Of a stretch of 64,000 nt of DNA, positions 44,507-52,349 are shown piece by piece. Below the pieces are notes generated by a model. That model saw only the letters and a program-made list of their open reading frames with translations, had not been told where the DNA came from and searched no databases. Position numbers and translations under genes: made by a program. The DNA lies in contig NZ_JACBXQ010000002.1 in the NCBI RefSeq assembly GCF_015863205.1, positions 310,001 through 374,000 of the forward strand, in the 5' to 3' direction. Source of the stretch: Facklamia lactis (GTDB taxonomy: Bacteria; Bacillota; Bacilli; Lactobacillales; Aerococcaceae). Each line of letters opens with the position of its first letter. Position 1 is the stretch's first letter.

Positions 44507-44522
44507 AATTTCTCCTTTTCAT

Positions 44523-44591
44523 CAAAAAACTCATCTTCAAAATTCTCTCAGTCTGTTAGTCACGACCACAAAGAAAATTTCAAAAATGAGT
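44523..44591 (-). terminator. Attenuator hairpin before the RsgA-like gene
   Basis: On the minus strand ACTCATTTTTGAAATTTTC (from 44591) pairs with GAGAATTTTGAAGATGAGT (to 44529) over 19 positions without a mismatch (five G-U pairs), with a 25-base loop, followed by TTTTTT. It ends only about 17 bases before the start codon, and lies downstream of the upstream ORF, so readthrough must be regulated for the gene to be expressed. Confidence 0.75.
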
Positions 44592-44611
44592 CCATCATAA
44601 TAAATTAAGTT

Positions 44612-44668
44612 TTATGCAAAGTTCAGCATGAGATTAATGAAAAGTTCTTTGTATTTTATATTTTTCAT
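44612..44668 (-). CDS. Leader peptide (upstream ORF, 18 aa)
   Basis: ATG at 44668, behind GAGAGGGTGAG, encodes MKNIKYKELFINLMLNFA then TAA (44612-44614). The stop is 20 bases before the terminator hairpin. CAAAGAA within the uORF is complementary to TTCTTTG in the terminator region, which gives a plausible anti-terminator when ribosomes stall. This fits attenuation as in tet(M)-, Erm- or ABC-F-type resistance genes. The peptide itself matches no leader that I know. Confidence 0.65.
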   Translation of the reverse strand: MKNIKYKELFINLMLNFA

Positions 44669-44718
44669 CGTCTCACCCTCTCTAGATAGACAGATTCTAA
44701 CGCCCTATCTCTATCATC

Positions 44719-44747
44719 ATTATATCAAAAATGTTAAATGATATCTA
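44719..44747 (-). promoter_or_regulatory. Promoter of the leader/RsgA-like transcript
   Basis: On the minus strand -35 TAGATA (44742-44747), 17-base spacer, extended -10 TGATATAAT (core 44719-44724). Transcription would start near 44712, about 44 bases before the upstream ORF. The stretch 44750-44998 holds no gene that I can see. Confidence 0.65.
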
Positions 44748-44998
44748 CTATTCTATATACTAATCAGCTTATCTATCTTTAATAAAAAAATTCAAACACA
44801 TTCATATCGTCTTATATTTTTAAATATACTATCTAAAAGATTCTTTAAAAAATAACACACCTAAACTAAAATTTTTACCACGCAAAAGAAACTAATTAAT
44901 TAATGTAAAAATTAAATCTCCCCCCAAAATTTTGACCAGAGAGATGAGTACACTTGGGATAAGCGTGTTACTCTTATTTTATTTCATCAATAAAGCGG

Positions 44999-45588
44999 TC
45001 AATAATACTCAATAGCGGAAATTTCTCCGTCGAAATATTCAAACTTTTCGCCCTCAATCAGCCAACTGGCAATAAAACGTGTTGGAACTTTAATTCCCTG
45101 CTCGTTAACTTGATAATCTTGACATTCTGCTATCCAAGTTCGATAAGTAGTATTTCCTTTGGCATCCACATTCGGACGCTGTTCCGTCGTAAAGCGAACC
45201 ATTTCGCCCGCCTCGTTAAACTCAAAAACACCTTCTAATTGCTCATTCTTATGAGTAATAGTAGCTGAGACACGCTTACGATCTAACATTTTAAAATTAA
45301 TCGCATCATTAAATAACGCATTCGGCATCAAGAACACTTCTGACAGATAGGTTAACATTTCCCCCTGTTTTAAGTGGTCTCCTTCCTGTTTAAACAACTT
45401 AAATCGATTCAATAGTTCCCCTTGCATACTTGCTTCATGGTCCAGAAAGATATCATAGCCATTAAACTTCAGAGAATACAACTGACTCTCAATATAAGCA
45501 ATTCGCTTAGAAGCTAGGCAACTTTCCGTCACATCATAATCGATCGTCATTTTAGGCTTATCTCTGTCCAAATAAAAATCAGCCCCTT
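44999..45588 (-). pseudogene. DUF6544-like protein, C-terminal part cut off by an IS
   Basis: The open frame runs from 45588 (KGADFYLDRDKPKM...) to ...GEISAIEYY at 44999. Its N-terminal part is at 47336-47583, beyond the IS. With the IS and one target copy removed, the two parts join in frame as NGIRLFF-KGADFYL, giving one gene of 281 codons. Sequence such as QGEMLTYLSEVFLMPNAL resembles the DUF6544 family of predicted membrane-associated proteins. A truncated product could start at TTG 45571, but no good ribosome binding site is present. Confidence 0.85.
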
Positions 45589-45649
45589 TAAAAAATGGCT
45601 CTGTTAAAGTTAGTTGTTGATAATTGAACTAACTACATTAGGGTTGGTG

Positions 45650-46699
45650 ATGATTGTGAGAGCGACTGAAATCCTTAAAGCCATTCAAAAACTAAATCCC
45701 GCAGAGAAGCACAGATTGCGTGAATATTTAATTGATGCACTAAGAGCATCAAGTTCGACTGGAACCGTTCTTCACGAAATATCTGAACGTAAGAATAAGA
45801 ATGGGTATGAATGTCCTGATTGTACATCAGAACATATTGTTCGCTTCGGTAAATATACAACAATCGTTGATGGTGAAGAAGTTAAAAAGCAACGCTATCG
45901 CTATAAGGCTTGTAAAAAGACATTTACCGACCTCACAAATACCGTTCTCTATCGAACTCGTCACCTTAACCAGTGGATTAAATTTATTGAGTGTATGATT
46001 GAAGGTTATTCTCTTCGGAAGTCTGCTAACTTAATCGGCAACATTACTCACGTCACTTTATTTTATTGGAGGCACAAACTATTATCATCGTTAAAGCAAA
46101 TGGAAATACCAAATTTTGAAGGTATCGTTGAAATGGACGAGACCTATTTCTTGTACTCAGAAAAAGGACAAAGAAAAATTAAAGGTAGAAAACCTCGCAA
46201 ACGTGGTGGTTCAGCAAAGAAACGTGGCATAAGTAATGAACAAGTGTGTGTATTAGTTGCAAGAGACCGTGACAAGACCACTATTTCGCAGATATTAGGT
46301 ATGGGTAGATTAACGAAAGTACAGTTAGATAAAGCCATCGGGCATAAGCTTTCAAATGAAAATATACTATGCACGGATTCTTGGCGTGCATTTAAAACAT
46401 ATGCTGCTGAAAAGGGAATGGATATTTACCAATTCAAGTCCGATGGTAAAATTCGTACAAAGGGGCTTTACCACATCCAGAACGTGAATAATTATCATAG
46501 AAGACTAAAAGGTTGGATACAACGATTTAATGGTGTTGCGACCAAGTATTTAAACAATTACCTTGCTTGGTTTCAGGTCTTAGAAAGTATCCAACATCAA
46601 AGAAATGAAGTAACAATGAATGATTTGATAATCAGAGGGAATTTAGTACAGAATTCAGAAACTTATGATACAATTAGGTTAACTAAATTTGCTGTTTAA
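45650..46699 (+). CDS. IS1595-family transposase (ISXO2-like DDE/N)
   Basis: About 349 residues. An N-terminal helical region is followed by a zinc ribbon, with CPDC near residues 44-47 and a degenerate second half ending KACKKTFTDL. The DDE-type core includes EMDETYF (first Asp), LCTDSWRAF (second Asp), and YHRRLKGWIQRFNGVATKYLNNYLAWF at the third catalytic position. The second knuckle has a single Cys. I prefer ATG at 45650 (MIVRATEILK); upstream in-frame starts to 45614 fall within the terminal repeat region. Confidence 0.9.
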   Translation: MIVRATEILKAIQKLNPAEKHRLREYLIDALRASSSTGTVLHEISERKNKNGYECPDCTSEHIVRFGKYTTIVDGEEVKKQRYRYKACKKTFTDLTNTVLYRTRHLNQWIKFIECMIEGYSLRKSANLIGNITHVTLFYWRHKLLSSLKQMEIPNFEGIVEMDETYFLYSEKGQRKIKGRKPRKRGGSAKKRGISNEQVCVLVARDRDKTTISQILGMGRLTKVQLDKAIGHKLSNENILCTDSWRAFKTYAAEKGMDIYQFKSDGKIRTKGLYHIQNVNNYHRRLKGWIQRFNGVATKYLNNYLAWFQVLESIQHQRNEVTMNDLIIRGNLVQNSETYDTIRLTKFAV

Positions 46700-46770
46700 A
46701 CAGTGTTTCTTATTCAACTAACGGGGCAGGATAGTGGAAGAAGCAAATTTTCTGAAGAAGGAGATTTAAT

Positions 46771-47178
46771 ATGGCAAAGCGATGGGGATTTACGTATCTA
46801 TTTTGTAACGATTTGAAGAAAATGAAGTGGTTTTACTCAGATATACTACAGTTAAACCTCATATGGGATGATGAAGGTTCGATTGCATTTAAGATTGGTG
46901 AACACCAATTAAGTATAGATTACAATGAAGATTTTAATCCACCATCAAATAAGTTTGCCATTCAACCAGGTTGGCAAGGTGGAACAGAACCTAGAATAGG
47001 TTGGTCTTTAGAGTGTGATAGAGAAGATTTTAATGACATTGTCCATTCCATATTAAGTAATCAAATACCAAGATATTTTATTGAGCCAAAATGGAAAGGG
47101 TATTGGAGTTTTCCTGTTTTAGATCCAATGAATCATACGATAGAAATTACTTGTACAGAAAAAGATCTTCACCTATAA
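46771..47178 (+). CDS. VOC/glyoxalase-like protein carried by the IS
   Basis: 135 residues forming one bleomycin-resistance/glyoxalase fold: FTYLFCNDLKKMKWFYSDILQLNLIWDDEG at the start and FPVLDPMNHTIEITCTEKD at the end. Metal ligands are not obvious. GAAGGAG precedes the ATG, and its own terminator follows within the IS. Members range from antibiotic-binding proteins to isomerases. As cargo of a mobile element, it might confer resistance or detoxification, but nothing in the sequence shows the ligand. Confidence 0.8.
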   Translation: MAKRWGFTYLFCNDLKKMKWFYSDILQLNLIWDDEGSIAFKIGEHQLSIDYNEDFNPPSNKFAIQPGWQGGTEPRIGWSLECDREDFNDIVHSILSNQIPRYFIEPKWKGYWSFPVLDPMNHTIEITCTEKDLHL

Positions 47179-47260
47179 ATCTTTAAGTGAAACAAGCTGT
47201 TTAACTTATTTACATTTTTCATAAACGGGTGCTTTAGTTGATTAAAACATTATTATTTAA

Positions 47261-47296
47261 TAGAACTTCCAGAAAAATGGAAGTTCTAATTTTTTA
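47261..47296 (+). terminator. Terminator inside the IS after the passenger gene
   Basis: TAGAACTTCC / GGAAGTTCTA with a short loop, followed by ATTTTTT. Confidence 0.8.
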
Positions 47297-47335
47297 CCTT
47301 ATATCAACAATAAACTTTAACATAGCCTAAAAAAT

Positions 47336-47583
47336 AAACGGATACCATTCATTTTTTTTTGACCTAAATAACCCATTTTTTGAAGATATTCTATTATCGG
47401 TTGCGGGAACTCAGCCAATTCATCTAAGTTAAACTTTCCTTGCTCAGTTTGTCGATGATTGAAAAAATAGTCCTCTTGATCTTTTTGATATTTGTCACGC
47501 ATTTTAGACGGTAAACGACTCAAGATCAGTACTCCGCCAATAATCATGATGAGCATAATCAGAACTACTTTAGCATATTTCAT
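47336..47583 (-). pseudogene. DUF6544-like protein, N-terminal part before the IS
   Basis: Starts at ATG 47583 (MKYAKVVLIMLIMIIGGVLIL, a membrane anchor) with GGAGGG eight bases upstream, and runs to NGIRLFF at the target duplication; then it reads into the IS and stops at 47317. It overlaps the end of the MarR gene by 14 bp, so the intact gene was cotranscribed with that regulator. The rest is at 44999-45588. Confidence 0.85.
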
Positions 47584-48013
47584 CCACTTGTCCCTCCAAG
47601 TATTCAATATTTTCTGTTAATCGCTGATAAAATTTGAGAAAGCTTTGAATCTCCTGCTGCGAAAAATCTTGAAACAAGATAGCCAAAGTCTTGTCATATT
47701 TCGCTCCCATTTCCTGACCGTACTGATAAGCCTTGTCAAGAACGTGAATGTACTGCGAATTATTAACCCCCTCCTCAAACATTATAAATCCTTTCTCTTC
47801 AAGCATACTTGCAAGTTTCTTTATATTTTGTCTAGAACATCCCATCAATTTACCCAATTCCGTAAAGTTCATTTTCTCCTCACTATGCATCACTAGGGCT
47901 AAAAGTAGCCATTGCTTCATCGTAATCTCAACCTGGAGCTTCTCACAAACTGAAGTCAAACGCTTCTCCACCATAAAAATACTAGCAAATAATTCTTTTA
48001 TTTCTGCTTCCAT
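47570..48013 (-). CDS. MarR-family transcriptional regulator
   Basis: 147 residues. The winged-helix core is MNFTELGKLMGCSRQNIKKLASMLEEKGFIMFEEGVNNSQY, with dimerisation helices at both ends. It has the Cys-Ser-Arg in the recognition helix region seen in a MarR branch linked to stress genes. Its stop overlaps the start of the broken DUF6544 gene, so it probably controlled that gene. AAGGAG precedes the ATG. Confidence 0.88.
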   Translation of the reverse strand: MEAEIKELFASIFMVEKRLTSVCEKLQVEITMKQWLLLALVMHSEEKMNFTELGKLMGCSRQNIKKLASMLEEKGFIMFEEGVNNSQYIHVLDKAYQYGQEMGAKYDKTLAILFQDFSQQEIQSFLKFYQRLTENIEYLEGQVDEIC

Positions 48014-48312
48014 CTTGCTCTCCTTTATTCACCCTGTGGTAACTAGTTACTGCTCATAGTATATCTTAGATTTTCCCGCTAGTAAAACTTTTGACCACTC
48101 CATACCTATAAAAATATTTAGAGATAATTTCTTCTTACTAGATAGCCCGAACTGAACCTTCAAAAACAAAGTCACAATTCAAATTTTAAAGAGTTTCTAG
48201 ATCATTACTGCTTCTACTATAAAGCAGGTACGGTTCATTTGATCCTCCCCATACAAAGTGTTATATTGAACGATGTAAGCGCTATTTTAAGTTCTGAAGA
48301 AAGGGGCTGTTT

Positions 48313-48633
48313 ATGGAGAAAAAAATTATTGAGAAGTTCATTCATGACTTCTATCATGCCTATTACACTAATGATAGGGGTCAATTTTACCGAATGCTAT
48401 CTAATTCTTTTAGAAATCGGATAAGCTTTGAAGCGTTTAATCAACGTCGTCAATATGCATTGATCGATATCGGTAGACTTAAAGAGATTGAAACGATTGA
48501 CATCACGAACCACGAGATCAAAGTAAGCTGTAAAATCCTTATACATCATAACATCGTAAAGTATACTTTCACCCTTTTAAACGAAAATGGCAATCTTTAT
48601 ATTAAGCCAGATCCCTTTATGTTCGCAAAATAA
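48313..48633 (+). CDS. Small protein with possible NTF2-like fold
   Basis: 106 residues. FIHDFYHAYYTNDRGQFYRMLSNSFRNRISFEAFNQRRQ followed by beta-rich VSCKILIHHNIVKYTFTLLNENGNLYIKPDPF resembles SnoaL/NTF2-like domains. No signal peptide or membrane helix. AAAGGGG precedes the ATG. It is 14 bp before the peptidase gene, so probably the first gene of a two-gene operon. The fold is tentative. Confidence 0.6.
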   Translation: MEKKIIEKFIHDFYHAYYTNDRGQFYRMLSNSFRNRISFEAFNQRRQYALIDIGRLKEIETIDITNHEIKVSCKILIHHNIVKYTFTLLNENGNLYIKPDPFMFAK

Positions 48634-48647
48634 GAAAGGAGTTTTCA

Positions 48648-51605
48648 ATGAAAAAAATATTTAAATTGGTACTTTCACTGATACTAGCTTTAAATACATT
48701 TATACTGCCGATCATAAATGTTTATGCCCAATCAATTACAATGGAAGATACTCAAATACTATTAACAGAAAAGAAATCATTAGATTTTGAAGTGGATTTA
48801 GGATCAGACATTTCAGTTGAGAACCTATCATTCCATTTAGGTGATAAACCACTAAGTGAATGGAAAGGGTTTAATATGGAAACTGAAGAATATGATCTTG
48901 AACCATGGATCAGAGTAGAAGATCTTTCACTTGAGGGAACAACCCTTAAAGGTAAATTAACGAATGCCCTTCCTTATGGAATAGATGCTACTGATTTGAG
49001 ACCCTACCCACGGTGGACATTTGAAGAGCTACTAGGAACCTATCCACTAACCGTAAAAGATAAAGCTAGTGGAAAGGAAGCGACTATTGATATTCAAATA
49101 GACAATTATCAAGGTTTTCATAAATATGAAGATATTCAACCTGAACTTGATAAAATTATTCAAGCTGGTAATGAAAAGGAAGACCGTTTCTTCAAATATG
49201 AATCCATCGGTCAGAGTGATGAAGGTAGAGAAATTCCTTTAGTCATTATAGCGAAGGATGAAGCCAGTATAGATAATTACTTAAATAATACACTTCCAAA
49301 AGCTTTAAACGATCCTGCAGCCTTATCAGAAGAAATAGCCAAAAAAGAGGCTAATTATCAGATCCCAATTTTTATCAATAATACTCATCCTGATGAATCT
49401 CCTGGTGTTGACGCTCAGATAGATTTATTGAAAGATTTGGCTAATAAAGATGAAATTATCTTTAATAGCTCTGAAAAAGATAAACTAGATAGTTTAAAAC
49501 TATCTGAGGTTTTAGATAATTTTATTCTTATTTTCTGTATCACACAAAACCCGGATGGTAAATTTAATAACTCGCGGGAAAATTCACACAAAATGGATAT
49601 AAACCGTGATAACATCTATCAAACACAAGCAGAAACAAAATCAATGTCTGCGACAATCGCAAAGTATAATCCACTTATTTTTATCGATTTACATGGCTTT
49701 GTTCCAGAATTCCTCATCGAACCTACTACGCCTCCTCACGAACCTAACTTTGAATACGATTTATTAATGGGAGGAGAAATGGATCCCAAAACGAAAGATG
49801 TTAAGGACAATCAACCTGGAGCCATTGGAAACGCACGTGCTATGGGAGATACAGGCGTTGCAAATAGCGACTATTCTTCCTACATTATTCCAATGTTTGA
49901 TTATGAGGATGGTTGGGACGATGCTTTCTTAGGTTATACAGCTGTTTTCTCTATGATGCATGGGGCTCTAGGACACACGGTAGAAATCCCTGCTCAAAAT
50001 GAGCAAAGTTTGATTGCAGCTAAACATGCCGTAATTGGATCGATTAATTATGCTCTCGATAATAAAACACAACTTTATAAGAATCAATTAGAGATTTTCC
50101 GTCGTGGAGTGGAAAATGAAGATAATAAATCTGTCGATACATGGTTAATCCAAGCAGATGGTAGTCTAGGAAGCCGACCTCGTGGTGATAATGAAAATTT
50201 CTTCCCAGATTATTATATTTTACCGTTAGATGCTGATAACCAAAAAAATGTCAATGAAGTATACAATATGGTGGAATTTTTCCTTAGAAATGGTGTTAAA
50301 GTTTATCAATCAGACGAAGAAGTCACCTATAATAAGAAAAAATATCCAGCTGGTTCAATTGTTATCCCCATGAATCAAGCTAAACGTTCATTGGTCAATG
50401 TTTCACTATATAAAGGAATGGACGAATCCGCTTGGAAAGCAATGTATGCTGAAATTGTGTTAAACTATCCGATGATGCATGGTTTTACTTCAATTCCGGT
50501 TCGAGAGGCTAACTTATTTACGGATAAAATGACTGAAATAACAGAAGAGATTCCCAAACCTGAAACCATCATTACAGTCGATACCGATCAAGCGGTTGTA
50601 AAAGCTTCAAATAATGATGCTTTACTATTAATCAATAAGTTATTAGATGAAGACAAACCAGTCCACATGGTCACTAAGAGTACCGAAGAGGTTAATATTG
50701 GAGACTATGTCGTTGAAACATCAGATTTAGAATCTAATTTAGAGGGGTTATTGGTAGAACTCACGAATGCTCCAGACAAATTGGAAACTATGAAAATTGA
50801 ACAACCTAAAATTTTCTTAACACCTTCCAGTTCAAACTACTCTGAGCTCGCAGATTCTACAAAATTTGTCTTGAAAAACTTAGGCTTTAATATCGTTGAT
50901 AAGCTCGAAGACGCAAATGTGGTGGTTGACTCTTCCGGAATGTTTGAAACGGATGATTTAAAAGACAAACATTATATAGGAATTGGCTCAATGGCCCTAT
51001 CAGCCGTTAAAGAAAAATCTTTATATCCTTTAGAATTCCAAATGAATGAAGAAGGATGGACCAATGAAGGTTTATTAAAAGCAAATTATGATCCAAGTAA
51101 TCCAATCAGCGGTTCTTATTTATCCGAAGATATTGCCTATATTTCCTCTGGAAGTATAATGAATCAACCCCGTAAAGAAGCAAAAGTATTCGCAAAAGTT
51201 TCTGATCAGGATGACTTTTACATAGAAGGCTGGTGGCCAGACCATGACTTCGTAAAAGGGCAAGTCTTAGGCTTTACTGATAGAATTGATAAGCAAAACT
51301 TTGTCTTCTTTGCAAGTGATGTAACCAATAAAGCTCACACTCGCCACCTATATCGGTTGTTAGCAAATGCATTGTATAGTATTAACTCTGATAAATTCTT
51401 ATTAGGAGAAGGACTAAAACTATCTACTCCCAAAACTGAAATAAAAACAAAACCCGAAGAAGAAGCTGAAGAATCGGAAGACGAATCAGAAGATGAAACA
51501 GAGGAAGAGTCAAAAGACGAATCGGAAGAAGAATCACAGGAAGAAACTGAAGAGACCGAAAGCTCAGATGAAGAAATATCGCAAGAATCTACAATTGAAG
51601 AATAA
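48648..51605 (+). CDS. Large secreted M14-type zinc carboxypeptidase
   Basis: 985 residues. Signal peptide to about residue 28 (NVYAQS). A beta-rich domain spans about 30-150. The M14 peptidase domain follows, with NNTHPDESPG near 243-252 (H and E as zinc ligands), DINRDN, the third ligand H in FIDLHGF near 347, and the general-base E in GHTVEIPAQNE near 445. A second half of about 450 residues has no clear family. The last ~50 residues are a low-complexity acidic E/S/D tail. No LPXTG or membrane anchor. It probably trims peptides or peptidoglycan outside the cell; M14 also includes D,L-endopeptidases. Confidence 0.85.
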   Translation: MKKIFKLVLSLILALNTFILPIINVYAQSITMEDTQILLTEKKSLDFEVDLGSDISVENLSFHLGDKPLSEWKGFNMETEEYDLEPWIRVEDLSLEGTTLKGKLTNALPYGIDATDLRPYPRWTFEELLGTYPLTVKDKASGKEATIDIQIDNYQGFHKYEDIQPELDKIIQAGNEKEDRFFKYESIGQSDEGREIPLVIIAKDEASIDNYLNNTLPKALNDPAALSEEIAKKEANYQIPIFINNTHPDESPGVDAQIDLLKDLANKDEIIFNSSEKDKLDSLKLSEVLDNFILIFCITQNPDGKFNNSRENSHKMDINRDNIYQTQAETKSMSATIAKYNPLIFIDLHGFVPEFLIEPTTPPHEPNFEYDLLMGGEMDPKTKDVKDNQPGAIGNARAMGDTGVANSDYSSYIIPMFDYEDGWDDAFLGYTAVFSMMHGALGHTVEIPAQNEQSLIAAKHAVIGSINYALDNKTQLYKNQLEIFRRGVENEDNKSVDTWLIQADGSLGSRPRGDNENFFPDYYILPLDADNQKNVNEVYNMVEFFLRNGVKVYQSDEEVTYNKKKYPAGSIVIPMNQAKRSLVNVSLYKGMDESAWKAMYAEIVLNYPMMHGFTSIPVREANLFTDKMTEITEEIPKPETIITVDTDQAVVKASNNDALLLINKLLDEDKPVHMVTKSTEEVNIGDYVVETSDLESNLEGLLVELTNAPDKLETMKIEQPKIFLTPSSSNYSELADSTKFVLKNLGFNIVDKLEDANVVVDSSGMFETDDLKDKHYIGIGSMALSAVKEKSLYPLEFQMNEEGWTNEGLLKANYDPSNPISGSYLSEDIAYISSGSIMNQPRKEAKVFAKVSDQDDFYIEGWWPDHDFVKGQVLGFTDRIDKQNFVFFASDVTNKAHTRHLYRLLANALYSINSDKFLLGEGLKLSTPKTEIKTKPEEEAEESEDESEDETEEESKDESEEESQEETEETESSDEEISQESTIEE

Positions 51606-51652
51606 AGAGATTGTACTCTGAAAAGCAAAAAGTATTACCAAAAAAGAGTCTA

Positions 51653-51690
51653 AAAATTGTCTTCTTGGATCTCACCAAGAAGACAATTTT
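51653..51690. terminator. Terminator after the M14 peptidase gene
   Basis: AAAATTGTCTTCTTGG, 6-base loop, CCAAGAAGACAATTTT, then AATTT; perfect stem. Confidence 0.85.
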
Positions 51691-51854
51691 AATTTGAAAT
51701 AAGTATATCAGTGGTGTTTAAAGTTAACTTTGCGCACAGTCCCACATTATAATGAACAAAGACTTTCATCTATTACAATGTAAAAATTCCAAACTACTCC
51801 CCTCACTGACAAAATTTAAACCGCAAAAGAATTCAAATTTCAACCAATTACAAA

Positions 51855-52049
51855 CTAGTTCTGTTTATCAACATAATCCAATTTAAAAACTTTAGAAAGG
51901 ACTAGGCCCACAACACCCGCTATAATCGCACCTAACGCTCTCGCTAACCAAATATTTAAAGGCATCTTAGCAAAGATATTCTCATAGAAAAAGCTAGCCA
52001 CAAAAACTGCCACCACAATTATCAAAATAAACTTCAAATCTTTATTCAT
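51855..52049 (-). CDS. Small two-helix membrane protein, unknown
   Basis: 64 residues. Hydrophobic segments near residues 6-22 (FILIIVVAVFVASFFY) and 36-54 (RALGAIIAGVVGLVLSKVF). AAAAAGGGGGAA precedes the ATG, so translation is likely. No recognised family; glycine-rich second helix. Single gene between two terminator regions. The 300 bp from 52050 to 52349 hold only the acetamidase terminator. Confidence 0.65.
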   Translation of the reverse strand: MNKDLKFILIIVVAVFVASFFYENIFAKMPLNIWLARALGAIIAGVVGLVLSKVFKLDYVDKQN

Positions 52050-52283
52050 AAAATTCCCCCTTTTTTATAGCCAAACATTTAAAATTTTTTGTTTTTATTA
52101 TAGCATAACCCCATTTTACCTCGTACACTTAAATACTGAAAAACCACTATTCTTACAGTTTTTAATGACTTTTTAATCGTCGGAAAGAATTCTATTCATC
52201 TTCTCGTTATCGAAAAAATATTATATATTATGTTTTTTTGATTAAGCTCCTTGATTTCTATTCCTTTCCAAATTTTTATCGAA

Positions 52284-52321
52284 ACAAAAAACCAAGTAAG
52301 TATAAATAACTTACTCGGCTT
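52284..52321 (-). terminator. Terminator after the acetamidase gene
   Basis: On the minus strand AAGCCGAGTAAGT pairs with ACTTACTTGGTTT (two G-U pairs), followed by TTTTTTG. Confidence 0.75.
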
Positions 52322-52349
52322 TTCAAATTTTCTTTTCGAATCTCTAAGA

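Larger units (their letters stand above)
45597..47327 (+). mobile_element. IS1595-family insertion sequence with passenger gene
   Basis: 1731 bp with terminal inverted repeats: left GGCTCTGTTAAAGTTAGTTG and, on the complement, right GGCTATGTTAAAGTTTATTG. The perfect 8-bp target duplication TAAAAAAT lies at 45589-45596 and 47328-47335. It contains an IS1595-type transposase and a second gene (VOC protein) in the same orientation, followed by a terminator. The intact duplication and the in-frame restoration of the target gene show a recent insertion. Passenger genes are known in parts of the IS1595 family but are uncommon for an IS of this size. Confidence 0.9.

Noticed and set aside
48313-48633. 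Possible anti-toxin or immunity role for the small gene before the M14 peptidase
   Set aside because: No toxin features in the peptidase and no inhibitor family match; only the cotranscription is supported.
51450-51600. Acidic repeat region of the M14 gene read on the minus strand as a serine-rich ORF
   Set aside because: The minus-strand frame is an artefact of the GAA/TCA-rich repeats; the plus-strand gene is clearly real.
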